DNA of 64,000 nucleotides from Acidobacteriota bacterium (GTDB lineage Bacteria; Pseudomonadota; Alphaproteobacteria; Caulobacterales; Hyphomonadaceae), in assembly GCA_016712445.1 (NCBI GenBank), contig JADJRB010000001.1:992001-1056000 (forward strand), given 5' to 3'. The stretch's first letter is position 1, and each line of letters begins with the position of its first letter. Below are positions 34,841 to 42,724 of the stretch, piece by piece. The position numbers and the translations under genes were made by a program. The notes beneath the pieces are model-generated. The model was not told where the DNA came from. It did no database searches and was given only the letters and a program-made list of their open reading frames with translations.

Positions 34841-35584
34841 TCAGGTCCCGCGTGCAAGCGCCTCGGCGTCCGCCCCGGCCGGGAAGAGTATCTGCTCCGA
34901 AGTGTCATTCACCGCCCGCCAGACCGTTTCGGCCACATCGGCCTCGGTCGTCATCATGGCGGGACGGGCAAAGCCTTCGAAGACCGGGCGCGCAAATCCG
35001 GCATAGGCCTCGGGGATGAGATCTTCCACCCGAACCTCCGTATTCTGAGCAAACTGCGTCGTCGGCGCATAGCCCGGTGCGACGAGGCGGGCGCGCACAC
35101 CGAAATAGGCCAGTTCATGCGCCAGCGATCCGGTGAAGCCGGCAATCGCCTGCTTGCTCGCCGTATAGGCCGCCGCCAGAGGCATCGGCGCCAGCGTCAC
35201 GCTCGAGGTGACATTCACGATCACGCCCGCGCGCCGAGCCCGCATCTGCGGGATCACCGCCTGCGTCATCGCCATCACGCCGAACGTGTTGGTCTCGAAC
35301 ACCTTGCGGACATGCGCCATCGGCGTTGCCTCGAACGCGCCGACCACGCCGATGCCCGCATTGTTCACCAGCGCGTCAACCGGCCCGGCCGCATCGAGCG
35401 CGGCGTGGATGCTGTCTGCGCGGGTCACGTCCAGCGGCAACAGGCGCAGCCGCTCCGATGGCGGCAACAGGCCCTCGCGCGGCGTGCGCATCGTGGCGAC
35501 GACGGTCCAGCCCTTCGCCAGGAAATGGCGCGCCGTCTGGAGTCCGTAGCCGGACGAGCAGCCTGTGATCAGTATGGTTTGCAT
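34841..35584 (-). CDS. Short-chain dehydrogenase/reductase
   Basis: Classical SDR, 247 residues. It shows ILITGCSSGYGLQTARHF at the N-terminus (TGxxxGxG), LLPLDVTRADS, LVNNAGIGVVG, and the catalytic Ser/Tyr/Lys in NVTSSVTLAP with AAYTASKQAIAG. It is divergent from an AraC-type regulator gene across 101 bases, so it is probably that regulator's main target. The substrate is unknown; relatives include retinol-dehydrogenase-like and oxidoreductase SDRs induced by xenobiotics. Confidence 0.9.
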   Translation of the reverse strand: MQTILITGCSSGYGLQTARHFLAKGWTVVATMRTPREGLLPPSERLRLLPLDVTRADSIHAALDAAGPVDALVNNAGIGVVGAFEATPMAHVRKVFETNTFGVMAMTQAVIPQMRARRAGVIVNVTSSVTLAPMPLAAAYTASKQAIAGFTGSLAHELAYFGVRARLVAPGYAPTTQFAQNTEVRVEDLIPEAYAGFARPVFEGFARPAMMTTEADVAETVWRAVNDTSEQILFPAGADAEALARGT

Positions 35585-35642
35585 GTCGGGTTCCTTCTGT
35601 CCTTGTGGTTGACAAGACGAAGATACCGGCGCCAGACTGGAC

Positions 35643-35660
35643 GATCATCAATCAATGATC
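35643..35660. promoter_or_regulatory. Candidate AraC operator dyad
   Basis: GATCAT (35643-35648) and ATGATC (35655-35660) form a dyad around CAATCA, extended by outer ACTG/CAGT arms with a bulge. It lies in the 101-base gap between the divergent SDR and AraC genes. Position and symmetry are the only evidence. Confidence 0.4.
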
Positions 35661-35685
35661 CAGTTTTTGTTTGCAAGAGTCCGGA

Positions 35686-36594
35686 ATGGCCGATCCCCTG
35701 ACCCAGGTTATCGAACTCCTCAAGCCCCAGGCGATGTTCTCGAAGGGCATCAGCGGCGCCGGTCGCTGGGCTGTGCGCTATTCGGATTTCGGCCATCCGG
35801 GCTTCTGTGCGGTGCTGGAAGGCCAGTGCCGCCTCGCGGTCGCGGACGCTGCCCCGATCCTGCTCAACGCGGGGGATTTCGTGCTGCTGCCGGCCACACC
35901 CGCCTTCACGATGTCGGGGCTCGAGCCTGCCATGCCAAAACGGCTCGACCCGAACCTGTCGCCCTCGCCCGGCGAAGAAGTCCGCCATGGCCGGCAGGAC
36001 GGCCCGCCGGACGTGCGTATGCAGGGCGGCTATTTCATGTTCGGCTCGCCTGACGCCGCGCTGCTGGTCTCCCTGCTGCCGTCAGTCATCCATATCCACG
36101 GCGACGCAAGGCTCACGGCGCTAGTCAGCCTGTTCGGCGAGGAAGCAGCCGCCACGCGGGCCGGGCGCGAACTTGTCCTTACCCGGCTCGTCGAAGTGCT
36201 GCTGGTGGAAGCGCTGCGCGCCGCCGATGTTGCCAGCGCGCCGCCAGGACTTCTGCGCGGCCTCGCGGACGCCCGCGTGGCCGGCGCCCTGCGCCAGATT
36301 CATGGCGCGCCGGAGCGGTCCTGGACGGCGGAGGAACTGTGCCGCACCGCCGGACTCTCCCGCTCCGCCTTTTTCGATCGCTTTTCCCGTGCGGTAGGTC
36401 TGCGGCCGATGGAATACCTGCTTGCCTGGCGGATGGCCCTGGCAAAGGATCTGCTGCGGCGCGGCGCCCTGTCGCTCGACGAAGTAGCCCGGCGCGTCGG
36501 ATATGGTTCGGCCAGTACTTTCAGCACCGCATTCAGCCGGCATGTCGGCCAGCCGCCCGGCCGCTTCGCCCGTTCGCCTGCCCCGGCGGCGTGA
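35686..36594 (+). CDS. AraC-family transcriptional regulator (cupin_6 type)
   Basis: 302-residue regulator with an N-terminal cupin-like sensing domain (LLNAGDFVLLPATPAFTM, about 60-77) and a C-terminal double HTH. The latter includes SWTAEELCRTAGLSRSAFFD and LSLDEVARRVGYGSASTFST, ending in the usual FSRHVGQPPGRF. ATG 35686 is chosen over TTG 35671. It is divergent from the SDR gene, the typical layout for an AraC activator of an adjacent oxidoreductase. The inducer is unknown. Confidence 0.92.
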   Translation: MADPLTQVIELLKPQAMFSKGISGAGRWAVRYSDFGHPGFCAVLEGQCRLAVADAAPILLNAGDFVLLPATPAFTMSGLEPAMPKRLDPNLSPSPGEEVRHGRQDGPPDVRMQGGYFMFGSPDAALLVSLLPSVIHIHGDARLTALVSLFGEEAAATRAGRELVLTRLVEVLLVEALRAADVASAPPGLLRGLADARVAGALRQIHGAPERSWTAEELCRTAGLSRSAFFDRFSRAVGLRPMEYLLAWRMALAKDLLRRGALSLDEVARRVGYGSASTFSTAFSRHVGQPPGRFARSPAPAA

Positions 36595-36658
36595 CAAAAC
36601 CGTCTCCGGCGGGAATTTCACGTTTCACAATCACCCCGTTTCCCTCTAGGGATTGGCT

Positions 36659-37327
36659 ATGTCTCCGGTCCTCATTTCTCCCTCCATCCTGTCTGCCGAT
36701 TTTGCCAAGCTGGGCGAGGAAATCCGCGCGATTGATGCGGCGGGTGCTGACATGATCCACGTCGATGTGATGGACGGCCATTTCGTGCCGAACCTGACCT
36801 TCGGACCGCCCGTCATCGAGAAGCTGCGCCCGCACACGAAGAAGCCGTTCGACGTGCACCTGATGATTGCGCCGGTGGATCCCTTCATCGCCGCTTTCGC
36901 CAAGGCCGGCGCCGACATCCTCACCGTGCATCCCGAAGCCGGCCCGCACCTGCACCGCACGCTGCAGGCCATCCGCGCCGCCGGCATGCGCCCGGGCGTT
37001 GCCCTCAACCCCGGCACGCCCGCCAGCGTGATCGAGCCGGTGATCGACGACATCGACCTCGTGCTCGTGATGTCGGTCAACCCCGGCTTTGGCGGCCAGA
37101 GCTTCATCACCAGCCAGCTGAAGAAAACCGAACAGCTGCGCCGCATGATCGACCAGACCGGACGCGACATCATCCTCGAGATCGACGGCGGCCTGAACGC
37201 CGAAACCGCGCCGAAGGCCATCTCGGCCGGCGTCACGGCAATCGTCGCGGGCTCCGCCGTCTTCCAGGGCGGCCCGTCCGCCTATGCGGAGAACATCCGC
37301 GCCCTGCGCCCCAAGGTCCGGGTCTGA
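36659..37327 (+). CDS. rpe: Ribulose-phosphate 3-epimerase
   Basis: Converts ribulose 5-phosphate to xylulose 5-phosphate (pentose-phosphate pathway; also usable in Calvin-type cycles). TIM-barrel signature sequences are present: ISPSILSADFAKLGEEI, IHVDVMDGHFVPNLTFGP with metal ligands, DVHLMI, LVMSVNPGFGGQSFI, and the C-terminal EIDGGLNAET and IVAGSAVFQG. ATG 36659 has AGGGA 8 bases upstream, better than TTG 36653. The stop is in the same frame as the following heparinase-like gene, 12 bases apart. Confidence 0.96.
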   Translation: MSPVLISPSILSADFAKLGEEIRAIDAAGADMIHVDVMDGHFVPNLTFGPPVIEKLRPHTKKPFDVHLMIAPVDPFIAAFAKAGADILTVHPEAGPHLHRTLQAIRAAGMRPGVALNPGTPASVIEPVIDDIDLVLVMSVNPGFGGQSFITSQLKKTEQLRRMIDQTGRDIILEIDGGLNAETAPKAISAGVTAIVAGSAVFQGGPSAYAENIRALRPKVRV

Positions 37328-37339
37328 GCGGCGCACAAG

Positions 37340-39076
37340 TTGGACGGCAAGGACTTGTCAGATATCGGCGAAGACTTCCAGGCAGACCGCACACGGACGA
37401 GCGGTGACGACGCCGCGCTTTGGCGTCGCTTCCGCGGCGTCGCCGGTGAGGATGCGAAAGTCTCCGCGCTCCAGAAACTGAAGCTCACCGGCCACGGCCC
37501 CGACAAGTTCAGCCTGCACCTTGAAAACCTCGCCCCGCCGGACGACCGCCGCGGCGAAGCGCTGATGCAGGACATCTGGCGCATCGGCCAGCAGCGCCTC
37601 GTGCTGCAGCCCGGCCAGGCGCCCTGGGCCACCGACATGCCGTCGCGGCATTTCGCCGACCGCGTCCACCGTTTCGCCTGGGCGCCGGACCTGCTCGGCC
37701 AGGGCGAGGCCGGCCTCGCCCGCGCGATCGCGCTGACCGATGACTGGGTCGCCAGGTTCGGCAAGTTCCACGGCTTTGCCTGGCGCCTCGAGCCGACCGC
37801 CAGCCGCTGCTGGAACTGGCTGCGCTGCGGCCCCGGCCTGCTCGAAGCCGGCAGCGACGAAGCCCGCACCGCCCGCATCGATTCCCTGTCGCGCCAGCTG
37901 CGCTACATCCACGAGACCATGGGCGCCGTGCACGACCCCAAGTCGCGCTGGCTCGGCGCCGTCGTCCTCGTCGCCAACGCGCTCTGCCTGCGCGGCGGCT
38001 CCGGCCTCGGCGACGCGCTGGAGCGTCTCGAATCCGAGACCACCGCGCAGATCCTGCCCGATGGCGGCCACGTCACCCGCAGCCCCAGCCACCTCCTCTC
38101 CTCCCTCCTCCACCTGCAGACGCTCGCGGGCGCCCTCACCCGCGCCGGGCGTCCGGTACCGGACTGGATGGACAAGTGGATCCCGCGCATGGGCGCCATG
38201 CTCGCGTTCTTCCAGGCCGGCGACGGCGCCCTCAACACCTTCCATGACGGCGACGAGTCCCGCCCCGAAGTGATCGAGGCCGCCCTCGCCCGCCTGCCCG
38301 CCCCGCCCCGCAAGTTCATGTTCGCGCCGAAGTCCGGCTTCCAGAAAGTCGAGAAGGGCGGCCTGCGCCTCGTGCTCGACTGCGGCGAGGCCCCGCCCCG
38401 CCCGTTCGGCGACCATGCCCGCGCCGGCGCCCTCAGCTTCGAACTCTCCGACGGCCCCGCCCGCATCGTCACCTCCTGCGGCTACTCCGCCGAGGTCAAC
38501 GTCGACTGGCAAGCCGCCGTCCGGCGCACCTCGGCGCACTCCACCCTCATCCTCGGCGGGCGCGATTCCGGCGCCTTCATCGTCAATGATGAGACACGCC
38601 TGCGCGCCCTGATCGGCCCGGAAGGCATCGCCGCCAAGCGCCTCGAGGAAGCCGCCGAGATCTGGCTCGACGCCCAGCACGCCGGCTACAAGGCCGCCTA
38701 CGGCCTCCTCCACCGCCGCCGCATCTTCATCTCCGGCGAGGGCGACCGCCTGACCGGCGAGGACTCCCTCGTCCGCCCCGTCGCCCAGGCGCCCAACGAC
38801 GACAAGAAGCACATCCCCTTCGAGATCCGCTTCCACCTCCACCCCACCGTCACCGCCCACATGGGCAAGGACGCCATCCGCCTGTTCTGCGACAGCGGCG
38901 CCGTCTGGCGCTTCCGCACCAGCCACGAGGGTGCCCGCCTCGAGAAGACCGTCTACCTCGCCCGCGGCATCGTCGAGCAGCCCGAGCAGATCGTCCTCGC
39001 CGGCTTCGCAGACCCCAACGGCGACGGCTCCCAGCCCCCCAACGCCATCCGCTGGGCCTTCGTCCGCGAATCGTGA
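37340..39076 (+). CDS. Heparinase II/III-family protein
   Basis: 578-residue protein with an N-terminal alpha/alpha-toroid region (WLRCGPGLLEAGSDE; AVHDPKSRWLGAVVLVANAL; GGHVTRSPSHLLSSLLHLQT) and a C-terminal beta-sandwich (ILGGRDSGAFIVNDE; HMGKDAIRLFCDSGAVWRFR). This is the layout of heparinase II/III-like lyases or hydrolases acting on uronate-containing or related polysaccharides. There is no signal peptide, so it is predicted cytoplasmic. The only plausible start is TTG 37340, four codons after the rpe stop in the same frame. It lies between rpe and purH; such cytosolic heparinase-like genes next to purH are, to my knowledge, common in Alphaproteobacteria, but the substrate is not established. 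Confidence 0.85.
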   Translation: MDGKDLSDIGEDFQADRTRTSGDDAALWRRFRGVAGEDAKVSALQKLKLTGHGPDKFSLHLENLAPPDDRRGEALMQDIWRIGQQRLVLQPGQAPWATDMPSRHFADRVHRFAWAPDLLGQGEAGLARAIALTDDWVARFGKFHGFAWRLEPTASRCWNWLRCGPGLLEAGSDEARTARIDSLSRQLRYIHETMGAVHDPKSRWLGAVVLVANALCLRGGSGLGDALERLESETTAQILPDGGHVTRSPSHLLSSLLHLQTLAGALTRAGRPVPDWMDKWIPRMGAMLAFFQAGDGALNTFHDGDESRPEVIEAALARLPAPPRKFMFAPKSGFQKVEKGGLRLVLDCGEAPPRPFGDHARAGALSFELSDGPARIVTSCGYSAEVNVDWQAAVRRTSAHSTLILGGRDSGAFIVNDETRLRALIGPEGIAAKRLEEAAEIWLDAQHAGYKAAYGLLHRRRIFISGEGDRLTGEDSLVRPVAQAPNDDKKHIPFEIRFHLHPTVTAHMGKDAIRLFCDSGAVWRFRTSHEGARLEKTVYLARGIVEQPEQIVLAGFADPNGDGSQPPNAIRWAFVRES

Positions 39077-39084
39077 GCGGCGGC

Positions 39085-39109
39085 CCGAAAAGTGGGCACC
39101 GGTTTTCGG
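39085..39109. repeat. Palindromic intergenic repeat
   Basis: CCGAAAA (39085-39091) and TTTTCGG (39103-39109) flank GTGGGCACCGG. This motif (gaaaagtgggnaccggttttc) is a short palindrome that I recall as common between genes in many Alphaproteobacteria. It lies 9 bases after the heparinase-like stop and may also act as a terminator or mRNA end. Confidence 0.6.
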
Positions 39110-39208
39110 AAAGACGCCGCGACCACGAATAATGCGCGGCATCCGCGCCGCTTGACCCCCGCGCCTTCCGTGATACGCCCCGCGCGAAGCCAACCACGGA
39201 GACTCCCC

Positions 39209-40795
39209 ATGTCCGGCGCCCCCCTCAAAATCCGCCGCGCCCTGATCTCCGTGTCGGACAAGACCGGCCTCATCGACCAGGCCGAACGCCTGCGCTCCCA
39301 CGGCGCCGACCTCATCTCCACCGGCGGCACCTCCAAGGCCCTCAAGGATGCCGGCCTCCCCGTCATGGACGTCGCCGAACTCACCGGCTTTCCCGAAATG
39401 ATGGACGGCCGCGTCAAGACGCTCCACCCGATGGTCCACGGCGGCCTTCTCTTCCTGCGCGACAACGACCAGCACGTCGCCGACGCGCGCACCCACGGCA
39501 TCGCCCCGATCGACCTGATCTACGTCAACCTCTACCCCTTCGAGGCCACCGTTGCCTCCGGCGCCGACTTCGAGACCTGCATCGAGAACATCGACATCGG
39601 CGGCCCCGCCATGCTGCGCGCCGCCGCCAAGAACTACGCCTTCGTCGCCGTCTGCACCGACACCTCCGATGTCGAGGCCGTCCTCGCCGAACTGGACCGC
39701 GACGGCGAAGTCTCCCACACGACCCTGCGCCGTCTCGCCGCCAAGACCTATGCGCGCACCGCCGCCTACGACGCCGCCATCTCCCAGTGGTACGCCCGCC
39801 AGAACGGCGAGAGCGCGCCCGACTGGGCAGCCCTTGGCGGGCGCCTCCAGCAATCCCTGCGCTACGGCGAGAACCCCCACCAGAAGGCCGCCTTCTACGT
39901 CACCGGCGAGAAGCGCCCCGGCGTCGCCACCGCGCGCCAGCTGCAGGGCAAGGAACTCTCCTACAACAACATCAACGACACCGACGCCGCCTATGAGCTG
40001 ATCGGCGAACTCGGCAATGCCGTCCCCGCCGTCGCCATCATCAAGCACGCCAACCCCTGCGGCGTCGCCCTCGGCGCCAACATCATCGACGCCTACCAGA
40101 GCGCGCTGGCCTGCGACCCCACCTCCGCCTTTGGCGGTATCGTCGCGCTGAACCGCCCGCTCGATGAACAGACAGCCAAAGTCATCACCGAAATCTTCAC
40201 CGAAGTCGTCATCGCCCCCGGCGCCGACGCCGCCGCCGAGGCCGTCTTCGCGAAGAAGAAAAACCTCCGCCTGCTGATCACCGAAGGCCTGCCCGATCCC
40301 GCCGCTGCGGGCCTCTTCGCCAAGACCGTCGCCGGCGGCTTCCTCCTGCAGGACCGCGACGCGGGCCGCATCACCGAAGCAGACCTGAAAGTCGTGACCA
40401 AACGCGCGCCGACCGCCCGCGAACTCGAAGACCTGCTCTTCGCCTGGCGCGTCGCCAAGCACGTCAAGTCGAACACGATTGTCTATGCGAAAGACGGCGT
40501 CACCGCCGGCATCGGCGCCGGCCAGATGAGCCGCATCGACTCGGCCCGCATCGCCGCCCGCAAGGCCGAAGACGCGCAGGAAACCGCTGGCTGGGCGACG
40601 CCCCGCACGGCGGGCTGCGTCGCCGCCTCAGACGCTTTCTTTCCGTTCGCGGACGGTCTCCTGCAAGCCGCCAGCGCCGGCGCCACCGCCATCATCCAAC
40701 CCGGCGGCTCCATCCGCGACGACGAAGTTATCGCGGCGGCGGACGAGGCCGGATTGGCGATGGTGTTCACCGGGATGCGGCACTTTAGGCACTGA
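39209..40795 (+). CDS. purH: Bifunctional AICAR transformylase / IMP cyclohydrolase
   Basis: Catalyses the last two steps of de novo IMP synthesis. The N-terminal IMPCH domain (ALISVSDKTGLIDQ, ISTGGTSKALKDAGL, VKTLHPMVHGG) occupies about 1-195, and the AICARFT domain follows with SLRYGENPHQKAAFY, KELSYNNINDTDAAYEL, the KHANPCGVALG active-site loop and the end MVFTGMRHFRH. At 528 residues it is full length. ATG 39209 begins the family N-terminus; the longer frame upstream is noncoding. It is the last housekeeping gene before the accessory island at 40.8-43.1 kb. Confidence 0.97.
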   Translation: MSGAPLKIRRALISVSDKTGLIDQAERLRSHGADLISTGGTSKALKDAGLPVMDVAELTGFPEMMDGRVKTLHPMVHGGLLFLRDNDQHVADARTHGIAPIDLIYVNLYPFEATVASGADFETCIENIDIGGPAMLRAAAKNYAFVAVCTDTSDVEAVLAELDRDGEVSHTTLRRLAAKTYARTAAYDAAISQWYARQNGESAPDWAALGGRLQQSLRYGENPHQKAAFYVTGEKRPGVATARQLQGKELSYNNINDTDAAYELIGELGNAVPAVAIIKHANPCGVALGANIIDAYQSALACDPTSAFGGIVALNRPLDEQTAKVITEIFTEVVIAPGADAAAEAVFAKKKNLRLLITEGLPDPAAAGLFAKTVAGGFLLQDRDAGRITEADLKVVTKRAPTARELEDLLFAWRVAKHVKSNTIVYAKDGVTAGIGAGQMSRIDSARIAARKAEDAQETAGWATPRTAGCVAASDAFFPFADGLLQAASAGATAIIQPGGSIRDDEVIAAADEAGLAMVFTGMRHFRH

Positions 40796-40801
40796 GGTAG
40801 A

Positions 40802-40827
40802 AGCAGCCCAACCGAGGCCGGGCTGCT
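40802..40827. terminator. Hairpin between purH and SinR-like gene
   Basis: AGCAGCCC (40802-40809) pairs with GGGCTGCT (40820-40827) around a 10-base loop, between the convergent ends of purH and the 40836 gene. No long T-run follows on either strand, so termination strength is doubtful. Confidence 0.5.
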
Positions 40828-40835
40828 CCGGTTGG

Positions 40836-41117
40836 TCATACTTTGGATTCAAGCTTCGACTTGAGCCAAACGCCGGCTTTATCCGAGAAGCCGTGCCAAG
40901 CTGACTCGCCCTCAAGGCGCGCAACGAAGAGCGTATCGTTCTGATCGAGGCATGCCTTCAGTTCGTCGCGAATCTGTGCGGCGCTCTTGGAGGTCTGGAT
41001 AATCCAGACTGATCCCTGCATATGCCAGTGAGCCTGATAAGCTTCGAGCTTCTTCGAAATACAGGCGTAGTTCTGACCTGCCTGCTTCAGGTCGTAGGTC
41101 ACAATGTAAGCAGTCAT
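40836..41117 (-). CDS. SinR-like/Cas2-fold small protein
   Basis: 93-residue protein of the SinR-family/Cas2-like ferredoxin-fold group, found as stand-alone genes outside CRISPR loci. The first strand is TAYIVTYDLKQAGQNYACI, with the aspartate (YDL) at the Cas2 metal-ligand position. Next come WHMQGSVWIIQTSKSAAQIR (the second strand and helix), DQNDTLFVARL and a C-terminal AWHGF. The start ATG 41117 follows AAAGGTGG; an upstream extension has no family character. No cas1 or repeat-spacer array is near. Cas2-fold relatives include VapD-type ribonucleases, so nuclease or RNA-binding activity is possible but unproven. Confidence 0.75.
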   Translation of the reverse strand: MTAYIVTYDLKQAGQNYACISKKLEAYQAHWHMQGSVWIIQTSKSAAQIRDELKACLDQNDTLFVARLEGESAWHGFSDKAGVWLKSKLESKV

Positions 41118-41152
41118 AGACCACCTTTCTTTGCTCTGTTGCCTTGAACAAC

Positions 41153-41275
41153 GAGACACCGAACGCTAGCCTGAAGTTGCAACGCTTGGGGCACCTTCGG
41201 TCTCTCAAGTTTCAAGCCCTGGCAACGTGGGCTTGAAGGGGATGAGGCGGGTTTCGGCCCGCCTTATTCTTTTTG
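41153..41275 (+). ncRNA. Candidate structured RNA with terminator
   Basis: Between two minus-strand genes the plus strand can fold into three stems. A long rod (41153-41163 with 41196-41204, extended inside by 41169-41176 / 41185-41192) comes first. A perfect 9-bp hairpin follows (TTCAAGCCC 41211-41219 / GGGCTTGAA 41229-41237). Last is a terminator hairpin AGGCGGG / CCCGCCT (41245-41251 / 41258-41264), then TATTCTTTTT. The T-run gives a plus-strand orientation, opposite to both flanking genes. No clear promoter was found. It could instead be a structured leader of the SinR-like gene read on the other strand. Confidence 0.5.
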
Positions 41276-41279
41276 CATC

Positions 41280-41657
41280 CTACTCCTCTGGAGGCAGCCA
41301 AACCTTCTGCTCATCGTCGAACTGGAGTTCGCCCTCCAATCTGAGACGCCTAAGGTGACTGCGAATGGTCACCGCTTGAAAGTTGGTTGGCGAAGCCTGC
41401 TTAAGCATCGACATAAGTCCTGTCGTGGACATTGGGTGCTTTACTTCAGAGAGCACGGATCGAACTCTCCCGAGTGTTTGCAGCTTCTTGATGTTCTTCG
41501 TGCCGGGACCGATGTCGCCTGCAGCAGCCAAGGTAATATGAAGATCACCCCGCATTGTACGCAGCTCTGCTTGCTCCTGCTTAAGCGCTTCAATTTTGCG
41601 ATTGATCTCGCGTAAGCGTTGGTCGATCTTTGAGAGGTTCGTATCGGCTCGGGTCAT
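41280..41657 (-). CDS. Coiled-coil / winged-helix-like small protein
   Basis: 125 residues, no signal peptide. Residues 5-40 form a likely coiled coil (NLSKIDQRLREINRKIEALK). The C-terminal half looks like a winged helix: VRSVLSEVKHPMSTTGLMSM, then NFQAVTIRSHLRRLRLEGEL and the strand/wing QFDDEQKVWLPP. A DNA- or RNA-binding regulator is plausible; such coiled-coil plus HTH proteins are common cargo of small mobile islands. Its base composition is visibly less GC-rich than purH. It lies upstream of the SinR-like gene on the same strand, separated by the structured segment. I do not recognise a named family. Confidence 0.65.
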   Translation of the reverse strand: MTRADTNLSKIDQRLREINRKIEALKQEQAELRTMRGDLHITLAAAGDIGPGTKNIKKLQTLGRVRSVLSEVKHPMSTTGLMSMLKQASPTNFQAVTIRSHLRRLRLEGELQFDDEQKVWLPPEE

Positions 41658-42138
41658 GCCAAGAAGATATGTATACGGACTTTGCGATGCAAACGCTTTC
41701 GACTAGCGTCGCATCGACCGAATTTTCCATTATAATCAACCAGTTGAAAGACGCTTCGAATCGCGCTATCAGGGTTACTCCCTGATAGCGCGATTTTAGA
41801 CATTCCGCATCGGGATCATTAAAAATGCGAGAGGCTTCGTCAAAGCACGAGTTCGATTGCTTTCCAGAATGACGCGGCGAACGCACTTCTCGTTGCATAG
41901 AAACGCGCGAACGCAATGAAATCCGCACCCTCCGTCTCACTCCAAAGAAAATTCGTCATCATCCCGGTTTCGCTGAAAGCGAAGACCTGAGGCCCGGAAA
42001 GCCCAGAAAAAACAACGTCTGCCGCCGCGCCCCGGCCACCCGTGTCCTGCGGCCCGGGGCCGGGACGGCGCCGCCGGCAGACTTTCTGCACACATCCGAA
42101 TCCGGCGGGACATCTGGCGGGGTTATCCTCTGCGGCTG
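41658..42138. other. 481-base noncoding stretch in the island
   Basis: No credible gene seen. It is AT-richer than its surroundings up to about 41990 and then returns to high GC. It holds a TATAAT on the minus strand (near 41729-41734, possible promoter of the 41280-41657 gene), the very long hairpin at 41759-41795, and a small stem-loop at 41969-41983. Open frames on the minus strand across it have no family resemblance or ribosome site and are treated as chance. Confidence 0.6.
41759..41795. repeat. Perfect 16-bp stem-loop
   Basis: AATCGCGCTATCAGGG (41759-41774) is followed by the loop TTACT and then its exact complement (41780-41795). The plus strand continues TTAG, so it could be a strong terminator for plus-strand transcription, but no plus-strand gene precedes it. 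Its length and perfection are unusual for a gene-end hairpin; it may be a mobile-element end or a replication/recombination signal. Confidence 0.8.
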
Positions 42139-42693
42139 ATGAGTGCGCCGTCCCTTCCTGTCCTCTGCGAGGCTGCTGCCCAGCTGTTCATGGCCGTGAA
42201 AGGCTATGCGCTGCGCGAGGCCGCGCGCTGGCATGAGGCCGCCGTGCGGCGCCTCGCCCTCGGCGGCCTCGCCGCCTTCGCCGCGAGCCTGCGCCGCCTG
42301 ATCCATCTGCTCGCCCGCGAGGAAGTGCTGGCGCCCCTCCGTGAACGGACGGACCTGCCGCGCGCCGAGACCGGCCCGCCGGCGTCCCGCCGCTACCACT
42401 TCCGCCTGCACGAAGAGCCGCCGCCGCGCCCGAAGCGCGAAGCCAGTCCGCACGCCCGGCCCGATCCGGCAGACTTCGCCCACGCGCTTTTCCTTTCGCG
42501 CATGTCAAACCTCGCCGCCGCCTGGCGCGCCCGCCGCCGCATCGCAAGGCGCCTCGCGCGCCGCTGGGCCGCCTCCGCCGCACGCCTCAGGCGCCCGGCC
42601 TTCGGCCCTCACTTTGCGGCGCGCCTGCCGCCACCGGTCCTCGCCTTCGTCACCCACCTCGAAGCCCGCCTCACCGCCCCGGACACGTCCTAG
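42139..42693 (+). CDS. Hypothetical arginine/alanine-rich protein, 184 aa
   Basis: Basic, helix-rich protein with no signal peptide. It starts MSAPSLPVLCEAAAQLFMAV and has several amphipathic helices (LALGGLAAFAASLRRLIHLL), a proline-arginine linker (EEPPPRPKREASPHARPDP) and a C-terminal helix ending AFVTHLEARLTAPDTS. Codon use fits this genome. There is no clear ribosome site before ATG 42139, so the start and the gene are only moderately supported. It sits between the island and a repeat-rich noncoding stretch. Function unknown. Confidence 0.55.
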   Translation: MSAPSLPVLCEAAAQLFMAVKGYALREAARWHEAAVRRLALGGLAAFAASLRRLIHLLAREEVLAPLRERTDLPRAETGPPASRRYHFRLHEEPPPRPKREASPHARPDPADFAHALFLSRMSNLAAAWRARRRIARRLARRWAASAARLRRPAFGPHFAARLPPPVLAFVTHLEARLTAPDTS

Positions 42694-42724
42694 CTTTCGC
42701 GTCCGATCCGCAACACGGGCCCGC

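Noticed and set aside
37358..40462. 1034-codon open frame on the minus strand
   Set aside because: It lies opposite the heparinase-like gene and purH, has a Val/Gly/Ala-rich composition typical of antisense to GC-rich genes, and no domain.
40836..41117. True CRISPR cas2
   Set aside because: No cas1, no effector genes and no repeat-spacer array nearby; the sequence fits the stand-alone SinR-like group better.
41590..41940. 116-codon minus-strand ORF overlapping the coiled-coil gene start
   Set aside because: Overlaps a better-supported gene and the long hairpin, lacks a ribosome site and shows no fold-like pattern.
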